Source: Propionibacteriaceae bacterium UBA5174 (lineage in GTDB: Bacteria > Actinomycetota > Actinomycetes > Propionibacteriales > Propionibacteriaceae). Taken from it: 43,984 nucleotides of DNA. Position numbers and translations under genes: made by a program. Shown piece after piece: positions 24,658-32,495 of the stretch. Under the pieces are notes generated by a model. That model saw only the letters and a list, made by a program, of their open reading frames with translations. It had not been told where the DNA came from and ran no database searches. Location of the stretch: the NCBI GenBank assembly GCA_002413345.1, contig DHWU01000056.1, forward strand, positions 60,934 through 104,917, read 5' to 3'. Each line of letters opens with the position of its first letter. Position 1 is the first letter of the stretch.

Positions 24658-26535
24658 TCAGGATCCGGCACCGCTGGCTACTGCGAGCAAGACCTTACGT
24701 TCAGATTCCAGGCTCACCAGCCGAGCAAACATCTTGTTGTAGGCCACCGAATCGGCGGTTGGGTCGGTGCGCTGGAGCTTAGATTTCAACTCCGAAATCG
24801 CTCGAGCCACCGTCTGCACCCGAAGCAGCGCCGCATACTCAGCGGCATAGGACGCGGTGGCCTGGCGCAACATCGGCTCCACCGCCAAAGTGATCACCAA
24901 CTGCTCCAATACCGGTTCCGGGTTGACCTGCAATACCCGCTGAGTCCAGCTACTCGGCCCGTCCTCAGCGGCCAACACGGCCGCGAATAGGGCCTGATAG
25001 GCCGAATCGGTGAAGTCGTCGATCTTGAGCTGATTCCAGTCGTCACTAAACAATTCGGGGGCTCGCAGGATCAACTGCAAGGTGCCCCGTTCGGCTTCGA
25101 GCCGGCGATCAGTCGGCGACGGCGACCGCAGCGTTGGCGTGGGTGTGGGTGTTTCTGGCCCGGCAACAGCCTCAGCTTCGCCACCGGTGTGAGCGTCTGG
25201 GCGAGTCTGATGGGCCCGCCGATTCTGATCAGCCTTAACCTCACGGCGCACCTCATCGGGATCCATCCCAATCAGCTTGGCTAGCTCACGAATGTAGCCA
25301 AGCACCAGGCTGTGGTCACGAATACTGCTGACCAGCGGCGCCGCGGCGCGCACCGCGGCCAAACGCCCGTCTGCCCGATCCAGGTCAAAACCGGAAATCA
25401 CGTTGCGCATTACAAAGCGATATAGCGGTTCGCGATTCGCCACTAGGTCTCGGACGGCCGCCTCACCGTCAGCCAATCGCACGTCACAAGGATCCAATCC
25501 GTTGCGAGCCACGGCCACATAGGTCTGGGAACCGAAAGTGTGATCGCCCTTGAATACCTTCAACGCCGCCGCCTGCCCTGCTGCGTCCCCGTCGAAGGTG
25601 TAGATCACCTCGCCCCCGCTCACCTCACCGGTGCCCAGCATTCGCTGCAGCAGCCGAGCGTGTTCCTCGCCAAAAGCGGTACCGCAGGAAGCCACCGCGG
25701 TATCCACTCCGGACAGGTGGCAGGCCATCACATCGGTATAGCCCTCAACGATCACCACCTGGTTCTTCTTGGCGATGTTGGTTCGGGCCAGGTCCAGGCC
25801 ATAAAGCACCTGGGACTTCTTGTAGACGACAGTCTCGGGAGTATTGAGGTATTTGGCTGGCATCCGGTCATCGTCAAAGATCTTGCGGGCACCGAAGCCG
25901 AGCACCGATTTCCCAGCGTCCCGGATGGGCCACAGCACCCGGCCTTGGAAGAAGTCCCAGCCCTGCTCTCGGATCAGCCCAGCTTTAACCAATTCGGCGT
26001 CGTTGAACCCCCTAGAACGCAGATGGTCGCGCAATTCGTGTCCACCACTAGGGGCAAAGCCGATTCCGAAGGTGATCGCGGCATCCTTGTCGAAACCTCG
26101 GCCGTCCAAAAACTGGCGGCCGGGCAGGCCTGAAGCACTCATCAGCTGGTCAACGAAGAACTCCGCTGCCGCCTTGTTAGCCTCCAAAACCCTTAGCCGC
26201 AGCCCTGGTTCCACTCTGGCGGTACCAGTGTCGCTGTAGCGAAGCTGAACCCCGCAGCGGTCGGCCAGATACTCCACCGCTTCGCTGAAGGTGACGTTGC
26301 TGATCTTCTGGACGAAGTCAAAGACGTCGCCGCCTTCACCGCAACCGAAGCAGTGGTAGTAACCGCGAGCTGGCGTGACGTGAAAGGAAGCGGTCTTCTC
26401 ATCATGGAAGGGGCACAGGCCAGTCAGAGAACCGCCGCCACCACGCCGCAAAGTGACGTACGCACCGACCACTTCCTCGATCCGGGAGCGCTCTCGAACC
26501 GTTTCCAGATCTTCTGGATTGATCATCCCCGCCAC
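24658..26535 (-). CDS. dnaG: DNA primase
   Basis: The 625-residue primase is of normal length. The N-terminal zinc-binding domain shows GLCPFHDEKTASFHV and YYHCFGCGEGGDVFDFVQK. The TOPRIM core has VIVEGYTDVMACHLSG and the acidic IYTFDGDAAGQAAALKVF. A Pro/Thr-rich linker (ETPTPTPTL) leads to the C-terminal helicase-binding domain. It synthesises RNA primers for replication. I prefer the GTG at 26535 (VAGMINPEDLE), because actinobacterial DnaG proteins usually begin with an AGRI/AGMI block. The ATG at 26526 is the alternative. It lies 100 bases downstream of dgt on the same strand, a common actinobacterial order. Confidence 0.95.
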   Translation of the reverse strand: MAGMINPEDLETVRERSRIEEVVGAYVTLRRGGGGSLTGLCPFHDEKTASFHVTPARGYYHCFGCGEGGDVFDFVQKISNVTFSEAVEYLADRCGVQLRYSDTGTARVEPGLRLRVLEANKAAAEFFVDQLMSASGLPGRQFLDGRGFDKDAAITFGIGFAPSGGHELRDHLRSRGFNDAELVKAGLIREQGWDFFQGRVLWPIRDAGKSVLGFGARKIFDDDRMPAKYLNTPETVVYKKSQVLYGLDLARTNIAKKNQVVIVEGYTDVMACHLSGVDTAVASCGTAFGEEHARLLQRMLGTGEVSGGEVIYTFDGDAAGQAAALKVFKGDHTFGSQTYVAVARNGLDPCDVRLADGEAAVRDLVANREPLYRFVMRNVISGFDLDRADGRLAAVRAAAPLVSSIRDHSLVLGYIRELAKLIGMDPDEVRREVKADQNRRAHQTRPDAHTGGEAEAVAGPETPTPTPTLRSPSPTDRRLEAERGTLQLILRAPELFSDDWNQLKIDDFTDSAYQALFAAVLAAEDGPSSWTQRVLQVNPEPVLEQLVITLAVEPMLRQATASYAAEYAALLRVQTVARAISELKSKLQRTDPTADSVAYNKMFARLVSLESERKVLLAVASGAGS

Positions 26536-26635
26536 GTGCCGAAGTCTAGGCCAGTGACTGCCGCCTTGAACCCACCAAAGACCAGGACTCACCAAGCCGA
26601 ACCGACTGGCGGTAGCTCCAACTCCAGCAGGTGGG

Positions 26636-27757
26636 TCAGCTATTGCGCCCGATGCCCTTGGGTAGCCGTCCAGGATCCCAACCGAGCAATCTGACCGCAT
26701 TGTTGAAGGCGAAGCGGTCGGTCATGCCCGCCACGTAGGTCAGCGCGGCCCGGAGTGGATCAACTTTGGCCTTTTCCCCGCCGAAATCGGACGGCAGCGC
26801 CGCGGGGTTCTCCGCGAAGTACTCCACCAAGCCTTGGAGCACCGAGATCACCGCAGCGGACTGCGCCACTGACTCATCGCGGGTATAGATGCGCTCGTAG
26901 TTGAAGTTGCGCAACGCCGCCAACGCCTCGGCCGGGCCTGGCGACATTCCGATTGCGCCACTGGCCGCGCTGGCGTCAATCACCGCCCGAACAAATACCC
27001 CGAGTTGTTCGTGCCGCGAACGCCCCACCACTTCGACTACCACCGCCGGGATTTCGTCGGCGGCAACGATCCCAGCGGCCACTGCATCTTCGAGGTCATG
27101 CGCGCAATAGGCGATCCGGTCTGCCCAGCTGACTATCTCTCCCTCAATAGTGCCTGGGGTGGGCCGCGACCAGGAGTGATTCCGGATGCCGTCCAAGGTC
27201 TGGGTACACAGGTTTAGCCCGGTGAGCACCACGTCTGCCCCCCACGGCCCGTGGTCATAACCTTCGGCCAAGAACGCATCGAATGCTTCTTCGGAGGCAT
27301 GTCCGCCCGGTCCGTGCCCGCAGTCATGACCCAAAGCAATCGCCTCAGCCAAAGACACATTCGCGCCCAAACCTCGGGCAATTGAAGTAGCCACTTGGGC
27401 GACCTCAAGGGCGTGGGTCAACCTAGTTCGCTCGTGGTCGGTGGGGAACACCACCACTTGGGTCTTTCCCGCGAGGCGGCGAAAGGCCGATGAATGCACA
27501 ATCCGATCGCGGTCACGTTCAAAACAGGTGCGCTCCGCGTCGGCAGATTCTGGAACCGCCCGCTCGCCAGCGCCCACTGCCACGGTGGCGCCTGGACGCA
27601 AATATTCCCGCTCCCAAGCTTCGCGCTGTTCGCGGCCCACGACTGAACCGGACGCCATGCTCGAACCGGGAACAGCATGGCAACGAACCAATCCGGACTC
27701 GGAATAGCCCGCCATAGTTTGCGCCCAGGCAATGGTTCGCGAATTCAGATCAGCCAT
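26636..27757 (-). CDS. dgt: Deoxyguanosinetriphosphate triphosphohydrolase-like HD-domain protein
   Basis: The 373-residue protein belongs to the HD phosphohydrolase family. RDRIVHSSAFRRLAGKTQVV leads in, the metal ligands are in RLTHALEVAQ and GHDCGHGPGGHASE, and the last Asp is in VSWADRIAYCAHDLEDA. Family members hydrolyse dGTP to deoxyguanosine and triphosphate and help balance dNTP pools. The annotated ATG at 27757 has a GAAGG close by. An internal ATG at 27715 (MAGYSESG) resembles the usual N-terminus of the family and could be the true start. It precedes dnaG on the same strand, which fits a DNA-replication role. Confidence 0.9.
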   Translation of the reverse strand: MADLNSRTIAWAQTMAGYSESGLVRCHAVPGSSMASGSVVGREQREAWEREYLRPGATVAVGAGERAVPESADAERTCFERDRDRIVHSSAFRRLAGKTQVVVFPTDHERTRLTHALEVAQVATSIARGLGANVSLAEAIALGHDCGHGPGGHASEEAFDAFLAEGYDHGPWGADVVLTGLNLCTQTLDGIRNHSWSRPTPGTIEGEIVSWADRIAYCAHDLEDAVAAGIVAADEIPAVVVEVVGRSRHEQLGVFVRAVIDASAASGAIGMSPGPAEALAALRNFNYERIYTRDESVAQSAAVISVLQGLVEYFAENPAALPSDFGGEKAKVDPLRAALTYVAGMTDRFAFNNAVRLLGWDPGRLPKGIGRNS

Positions 27758-27882
27758 GCCTTCATCTTGTCAGGCGCCGCCGACAGCCGCTCGATCCAGT
27801 TCGGCAGCTTGGTTTGGCTAAGCCTTCATGGCCTCGTTAACACTTGCTCCGAAGTAGCCACACAGCCCGCTAGCCTGAGCGC

Positions 27883-28275
27883 ATGTCGTTCTCCGAAGTG
27901 CCTTCCAAAGCCACCCGCAGCCCATTGTTGGGCCAAGGTTCGCTCGCCCTGATCATTTCGGCGATCGCTGCGGCAAGCTTCGCAATGGGGCCGATTGCCA
28001 CCGCTATGGGCGAATATGTCAAGGCAACCGGATCGATTCAGATCAGTGCCTCTGCGGCAGAACTGATCGCAACTTCAGTCTCTGGTTCGGTATCGGTGTT
28101 CCAGTTTTCCAGCTATGCAGGGATCTCTGCGGCGCTCGCTGGGCTGGTGGCTGCGATCACTAATCGAGGTCGGTGGCCAGGAGCGGCAGCGGCAATCTTG
28201 GGAGTGGTCGGCCCGGCCTTTCCAATCATGGTCGGTGTGGTGATTCTCATGCCGATTGCGCAAATGATTTCTTGA
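27883..28275 (+). CDS. Small hypothetical membrane protein
   Basis: The 130-residue protein has about four hydrophobic segments: LALIISAIAAASFAMGPIAT, a weaker central one, SYAGISAALAGLVAAITNRG and AAILGVVGPAFPIMVGVVIL. I recognise no named family. The pattern (helix pair, polar loop, helix, R/G-rich turn, helix) closely parallels the membrane half of the next gene, 14 bases downstream, so the two look like tandem paralogues. No signal peptidase site is evident. Function is unknown. Confidence 0.65.
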   Translation: MSFSEVPSKATRSPLLGQGSLALIISAIAAASFAMGPIATAMGEYVKATGSIQISASAAELIATSVSGSVSVFQFSSYAGISAALAGLVAAITNRGRWPGAAAAILGVVGPAFPIMVGVVILMPIAQMIS

Positions 28276-28289
28276 ACTACGATTCACCC

Positions 28290-28880
28290 ATGTCGACTCA
28301 GCCTACGAACCCGTATGGGCATCAGCCCAACCCAATAGACCCCGTCGGTCCCGCTCAGAGCTATCCCGAATCTGGGTACCAGCAACAGGATTACCAACAA
28401 CCCGGGTACCCCCAACAACAGGGCTACCAGCCAGCTGGCTACCCGCAACAGCAGGGCTATCAACCGGTTGGCTACCCGCAACAGCAGGGCTACCAACCAG
28501 TTGGATACCCCCAACCGATGAAGATGACCAAGAGCCCAGTCTTAGGTTTCATCGCTGCCGCAATAGTGGCAGTTGCTGCGGTCCTTGGGAACGCGTCGAT
28601 GTTCGCCATGATTCCCGCGATGGCAAAAGCCAGCAGCACGGGCCACAGCACCAGCGACAGTGCCTGGCTGGCTGCGCAACTGGGGGACAACTGGGTTGGG
28701 GTCGTCCTCAGCTTCTACGGATCGCTTTTCCTAGGCTTTGTCGCACTCGTGATCGGCATTGTTGCCACGTCCACCGGCCGTGGCCGCGGCTGGGGTATCG
28801 CCGCGATAGTCATCTCGATGATCGGACCAATCGTCACGCTCTTCATTGTGGGCATCGCTGCCGCAGCCAGCTCCTACTAG
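28290..28880 (+). CDS. Hypothetical membrane protein with Pro/Tyr/Gln-rich N-terminal repeats
   Basis: The 196-residue protein starts at the ATG at 28290. Its first ~75 residues are cytoplasmic and rich in Pro, Gln, Tyr and Gly, with three tandem copies of YPQQQGYQP(A/V)G. About four membrane helices follow (GFIAAAIVAVAAVLG, SLFLGFVALVIGIVA, IAAIVISMIGPIVTLFIVGI). Such P/Q/Y-rich tails on small DUF4190-type membrane proteins are common in Actinomycetota, without known function. The membrane half resembles the preceding gene. The 14-base spacing implies one transcript. Confidence 0.7.
   Translation: MSTQPTNPYGHQPNPIDPVGPAQSYPESGYQQQDYQQPGYPQQQGYQPAGYPQQQGYQPVGYPQQQGYQPVGYPQPMKMTKSPVLGFIAAAIVAVAAVLGNASMFAMIPAMAKASSTGHSTSDSAWLAAQLGDNWVGVVLSFYGSLFLGFVALVIGIVATSTGRGRGWGIAAIVISMIGPIVTLFIVGIAAAASSY
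28407..28514 (+). repeat. 33-bp in-frame tandem repeat (three copies plus a partial)
   Basis: Units at 28407-28439, 28440-28472 and 28473-28505, with a partial at 28506-28514, encode YPQQQGYQP(A/V)G. Copies differ mainly at third codon positions. Copies 2 and 3 are the closest pair, consistent with recent slippage. The copy number may vary between strains. Confidence 0.85.
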
Positions 28881-28897
28881 CCACAACCTGCGGTCAG

Positions 28898-30082
28898 TCA
28901 GCCGCCGGAGGCGTCACATTCGGCAGAACTGAGATCGGCATCGCCAAGCTCGGTCGAATCCAGCCATCCATAGGGCATGACCACCCGCTCCCGAGGCGTG
29001 CCTTGGCGTCCCCTGGGGACGCCAAGCTCGCCCACCGGAAAAGGGTCGGCACTTTCTAACCTGGCCAATAGTTGGTCCAGCTCGGCCAGGGAGGCCACCA
29101 TCGCCAGCCCGCGACGCACCTCACCGCCAACCCGAAAGCCCTTGAAGTACCAAGCCATGTGCTTACGCAGGTCGGTCAAACCGTGCTTCTCGCCAGACAG
29201 ATCGGCCAATAGCTCGGCATGCCTGCGCACCATAGTCGCAACCTCGCCCAGGCTTGGCAGACTTCGCTGCGAGCGCCCAGCGAAGGCATCGGCAAGATCG
29301 CGAAATAGCCAGGGACGTCCCAGACACCCCCGACCGATCACCACCCCAGCACAACCGGTTTGCTCCAGCATCGCCAAAGCGTCATCGGCTTCCCAAAGAT
29401 CACCGTTGCCTAACACTGGAATGTCGAGCTCAGCTACTAGCTCAGCGATCGGTTCCCAATCGGCCTGACCCGAATAGGCCTGTGCGACGGTGCGTCCGTG
29501 AAGCGTGATTGCCGCGCACCCGCTGTCCTGGGCGATCCGTCCGGCATCACGGTAGGTCAGATGGTCAGCATCAATCCCCAACCGGGTTTTGATGGTTACC
29601 GGCACCCCATAGCGATCAGCCGCACCGACGGTGGCGCGCAGAATCGCGGCCAATCGATCACGTTTCCAGGGCAGCACTCCCCCACCGCCACGCCTGGTTA
29701 CTTTGGGCACCGGACAACCGAAGTTCAGGTCGACGTGATTCACGCCGAGTTCACCACATAAGATCTCGGTGGCCTTGGCCATCACAGCCGGATCAACGCC
29801 GTAAAGCTGAACCGAACGGGTCTTCTCGCCCTCAGCGAAGCGCAACATGTCGAAGGTCTTGGGAATCCGTTCGCTAACCCCACGAGCGGTGATCATCTCG
29901 CAAACGTAGAGCCCACTGGCAACAGCCGAACCTGGGGGGCTGGCGGCTTCGGCCTGTTCCCGACAGAGCTGACGGTAGGCGGCATTGGTGATTCCTGCCA
30001 TCGGCGCCAGAATCACCGCGGGACGACTCACTACCGCCCCACCCGATGGCGAAGCCAGCGTCAGATCCGGGAACACTTGCAC
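28898..30082 (-). CDS. dus: tRNA-dihydrouridine synthase
   Basis: The 394-residue FMN enzyme shows the N-terminal FMN-binding VILAPMAGITNAAYRQLC, SVQLYGVDP, the catalytic Cys in VDLNFGCPVPKVTRRGGGG, KTRLGI, LHGRTVAQAYSG, and the phosphate-binding NGDLW and GVVIGRGCLGRPWLF. It reduces uridine to dihydrouridine in tRNA. The DusB-type core is clear; the specific target uridine is not. The start is a GTG at 30082. A second GTG two codons later has better spacing to GGTGAGG and may be used instead. The C-terminus carries an extra acidic tail of about 25 residues. Confidence 0.92.
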   Translation of the reverse strand: MQVFPDLTLASPSGGAVVSRPAVILAPMAGITNAAYRQLCREQAEAASPPGSAVASGLYVCEMITARGVSERIPKTFDMLRFAEGEKTRSVQLYGVDPAVMAKATEILCGELGVNHVDLNFGCPVPKVTRRGGGGVLPWKRDRLAAILRATVGAADRYGVPVTIKTRLGIDADHLTYRDAGRIAQDSGCAAITLHGRTVAQAYSGQADWEPIAELVAELDIPVLGNGDLWEADDALAMLEQTGCAGVVIGRGCLGRPWLFRDLADAFAGRSQRSLPSLGEVATMVRRHAELLADLSGEKHGLTDLRKHMAWYFKGFRVGGEVRRGLAMVASLAELDQLLARLESADPFPVGELGVPRGRQGTPRERVVMPYGWLDSTELGDADLSSAECDASGG

Positions 30083-30203
30083 CTCACCGTCTAGACCAAC
30101 TAGCTAAGTCTATCGGCCAAGATTGTCATCTATCCCGCCTAGCAGGCAGCACTTTTCTGCACTGCAAGCGAGGCCTCTCACCCACCGGAGTTACCCTGGA
30201 AAG

Positions 30204-30818
30204 GTGCAGAATCACCGCCAGGTTCAAGCCGCCTTACAGGCCCATCCCAGAGGGCAGTTCCTCGCCACTGAAGTACGCGCTCAAGCAGGTCTGGATCAAC
30301 CGTTGCCGATTGGCTTCGGTGCAACCAGCTCCCCGCCGTCAGTCGTGCAGCTAATGCTTGAGCTTCTGAGTGTCCAACCCGGCATGAAGGTGCTCGAAAT
30401 CGGCAGCGGATCAGGATGGACCACGACCTTGCTGGCTCACCTAACCGGCCCAACTGGGGCGGTAGTTGGGGTCGAGATCATCCCAGAGTTGGTCGAACAA
30501 GGGCGAGCGAATCTTCCGTCCGACTACCGGCATTGGGCCCACATTGAACGTGCCGATCCGCATCTGTTGGGGGTACCGCGCGGCGAACCATTCGATCGGA
30601 TTCTGGTCTCGGTAGATCCTGGCGAAATCCCGCCAGACCTGGAAGCCCAACTCGCCATGAACGGCCGCCTGGTCACCCCAGCTGCTGGCGTCATCTGGGT
30701 TGTGGATCAAGATGTCACTGGTCTGCACCGCAGACCAGTGACCGATCAGCACTTCGAGTTTCAACCACTACGCCATGACCACGTTGACGCTGGCGAAGAC
30801 TTGAACCTGATGGCCTGA
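30204..30818 (+). CDS. Protein-L-isoaspartate O-methyltransferase-like protein
   Basis: From the GTG at 30204 the protein is 204 residues (VQNHRQVQAALQAHPRGQFL). It follows the PCMT pattern: RGQFLATEVRAQAGLDQPLP, IGFGATSSPPSVVQLMLELL, then the SAM-binding VLEIGSGSGWTTTLLAHL and VVGVEIIPELVEQGRANL. The usual S/T-QP of the active loop reads SSPPS, slightly altered. Known members methylate L-isoaspartyl residues in damaged proteins. The C-terminal part is short and diverged, so the true substrate may differ. The frame is open further upstream to 30123, but those residues are not family-like. It is divergent from dus. Confidence 0.8.
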   Translation: MQNHRQVQAALQAHPRGQFLATEVRAQAGLDQPLPIGFGATSSPPSVVQLMLELLSVQPGMKVLEIGSGSGWTTTLLAHLTGPTGAVVGVEIIPELVEQGRANLPSDYRHWAHIERADPHLLGVPRGEPFDRILVSVDPGEIPPDLEAQLAMNGRLVTPAAGVIWVVDQDVTGLHRRPVTDQHFEFQPLRHDHVDAGEDLNLMA

Positions 30819-31000
30819 CGCCGCCGATTGGCCATATTTCCACAATCTCGCCACGCACTGGGCTGAACTGCAAAACACCAGAGAGCGCGGCCCGACCGCA
30901 GCTCTTGAATGCTGGACCAGCCCGGCTGGCGCTGCGGCCACCGCCCAAGGCACGCCCTGGTTCGGCCCAACCCACCTTCAGCGAATCTCCAGCTAAGCGA
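30819..31000. other. Intergenic region between convergent pcm-like and glyS genes
   Basis: These 182 bases lie between two convergent stops. They contain the perfect 6-1-6 dyad CCAGCCCGGCTGG (30917-30929), which could act as a two-way terminator stem, although no T-run follows on either strand. Minus-strand open frames here are composition-driven and have no recognisable similarity. No RNA gene is seen. Confidence 0.4.
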
Positions 31001-32380
31001 TCAGCAACCTGGCAGGCGAACGGCCAGATAAGCCTGCAACTGATCGATAGCCACCCGCTCTTGGGACATCGTGTCGCGCTCCCGCACGGTCACTGCGTGA
31101 TCCTCGAGGCTGTCGAAGTCAACGGTTACGCAGTACGGCGTACCGATCTCGTCTTGGCGGCGGTAGCGGCGTCCGATCGACTGGGCGTCATCAAACTCGA
31201 TATTCCAGAACTTGCGCAGGTTGGCAGCCAAATCGCGCGCGGTTGGTGAGAGATCAGCGTTGCGCGACAGTGGCAACACGGCAACCTTCACCGGGGACAG
31301 TCGCGGGTCCAGCTTCAACGACACCCGGGTTTCGGTGCCGCCCTTGGCGGTAGGCACTTCCTGTTCGGTATAGGCCTCAACCAGGAACGCCATCAGCGAG
31401 CGGGTCAAACCGGCAGCCGGCTCGATCACATAGGGCAGGTAGCGCTCGCCAGTGGCCTGCTCGAAGACCGACAGGTCTACCCCAGAGTTCTTCGAATGGG
31501 TGTCCAGATCGAAGTCGGTGCGGTTGGCGATGCCTTCCAGCTCACCCCAGCCGTCCCCACCGGTGAAACCGAAGTTGTATTCGATGTCGACGGTGCGTTT
31601 GGAGTAGTGGGACAGCTTCTCGGCCGGATGCTCGAAGTGGCGCAGGTGCTCCAGGCTGATCCCCAGATCGGTGTACCAAGCGGTGCGCGCATCGATCCAG
31701 TGCTGATGCCATTCTTCATCGGTGCCGGGCTTGACGAAGAATTCCATCTCCATCTGTTCGAACTCCCGGGTGCGGAAGATGAAGTTGCCAGGGGTGATTT
31801 CGTTGCGGAAGCTCTTGCCCACCTGGCCGATGCCGAAGGGGATCTTCTGCCGAGAGGTGTTCTCCACGTTCTTGAAGTTCACGAAGATGCCCTGGGCGGT
31901 TTCGGGACGCAGATAGTGCAGGCCGGATTCGTCCTCGATAACACCCAGATAGGTCTTCAGCATCATGTTGAAGTCACGCGGCTGGGTGAACTGGCCCAAG
32001 TTGCCGCACTCTGGGCAGTTGATCTCTTCCAAGCCCGAGGGGGCGCGTCCCTTTTTGGCCTCGAAGTTCTCTTCCATCTGGTCAGAGCGGAACCGCTTGT
32101 GGCACTTCAGGCACTCGGTCAGCGGATCGGTGAACACCCCAACATGGCCCGAGGCCACCCAAACCTGGCGCGGCAGAATGATTGAGGAATCCAGGCCCAC
32201 CACGTCATCGCGACCTTGGACGACCGAGCGCCACCAGGCCTTCTTGATGTTCTCTTTCAATTCCACGCCGTAGGGGCCGTAATCCCAGGCCGCCCGGGTG
32301 CCACCGTAAATCTCACCACAGGGGTAAACGAACCCCCGACGCTTGGTCAGGCTGATCACATTTTCCAGGCGGGTGGCCAT
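31001..32380 (-). CDS. glyS: Glycyl-tRNA synthetase, single-chain (alpha2) type
   Basis: The 459-residue class II synthetase starts at the ATG at 32380 behind GAGGAG seven bases upstream. It has the N-terminal LTKRRGFVYPCGEIYGGTRA, a zinc-ribbon-like insertion (CLKCHKRF and INCPECGNLGQF), LRPETAQGIFVNFKNV, the motif 2 block FRNEITPGNFIFRTREFEQMEMEFF in sequence, motif 3-like IEPAAGLTRSLMAFL, and the anticodon-binding C-terminus starting KVAVLPLSR. It charges tRNA-Gly with glycine. It is divergent from the zinc uptake operon with a 14-bp palindrome between. No T-box leader is seen upstream, as the gap is too short. Confidence 0.95.
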   Translation of the reverse strand: MATRLENVISLTKRRGFVYPCGEIYGGTRAAWDYGPYGVELKENIKKAWWRSVVQGRDDVVGLDSSIILPRQVWVASGHVGVFTDPLTECLKCHKRFRSDQMEENFEAKKGRAPSGLEEINCPECGNLGQFTQPRDFNMMLKTYLGVIEDESGLHYLRPETAQGIFVNFKNVENTSRQKIPFGIGQVGKSFRNEITPGNFIFRTREFEQMEMEFFVKPGTDEEWHQHWIDARTAWYTDLGISLEHLRHFEHPAEKLSHYSKRTVDIEYNFGFTGGDGWGELEGIANRTDFDLDTHSKNSGVDLSVFEQATGERYLPYVIEPAAGLTRSLMAFLVEAYTEQEVPTAKGGTETRVSLKLDPRLSPVKVAVLPLSRNADLSPTARDLAANLRKFWNIEFDDAQSIGRRYRRQDEIGTPYCVTVDFDSLEDHAVTVRERDTMSQERVAIDQLQAYLAVRLPGC

Positions 32381-32431
32381 GAAAGAACTCCTCGTCGTCG
32401 CGACATGCTGCCCGGCTGGCAGCCCGGACAA

Positions 32432-32445
32432 GCCTACCGGTAGGC
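32432..32445. promoter_or_regulatory. Perfect 14-bp palindrome between glyS and znuA
   Basis: GCCTACCGGTAGGC is a perfect palindrome, 52 bases upstream of the glyS start and 50 upstream of the znuA ATG. It does not match the Zur consensus. It may be a second operator or part of the glyS promoter region. There is no T-run for a terminator. Confidence 0.35.
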
Positions 32446-32480
32446 AAGCAGAGTCAAGTTGACCCCAACCAGCAACTTGT

Positions 32481-32495
32481 TGATAATGGTTCTCA
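32481..32495. promoter_or_regulatory. Zur box overlapping the znuA start codon
   Basis: TGATAATGGTTCTCA matches the actinobacterial Zur pattern TGANAATNATTNTCA with one centre mismatch and is an inverted repeat (TGAtAA / TTcTCA). Its last base is the A of the znuA ATG at 32495, and an earlier in-frame ATG (32486) lies inside it. Zinc-loaded Zur, encoded at the end of the same operon, should bind here and repress. The position suggests a leaderless or very short-leader transcript. Confidence 0.7.

Noticed and set aside
30715..30975. Minus-strand open frames between the pcm-like gene and glyS
   Set aside because: They are short, Arg/Gly/Ser-rich, overlap the 3' end of the methyltransferase, and lack a ribosome site or family resemblance.
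32381..32480. T-box or other riboswitch upstream of glyS
   Set aside because: The divergent gap is too short for a T-box, and no T-box sequence or specifier stem is seen.
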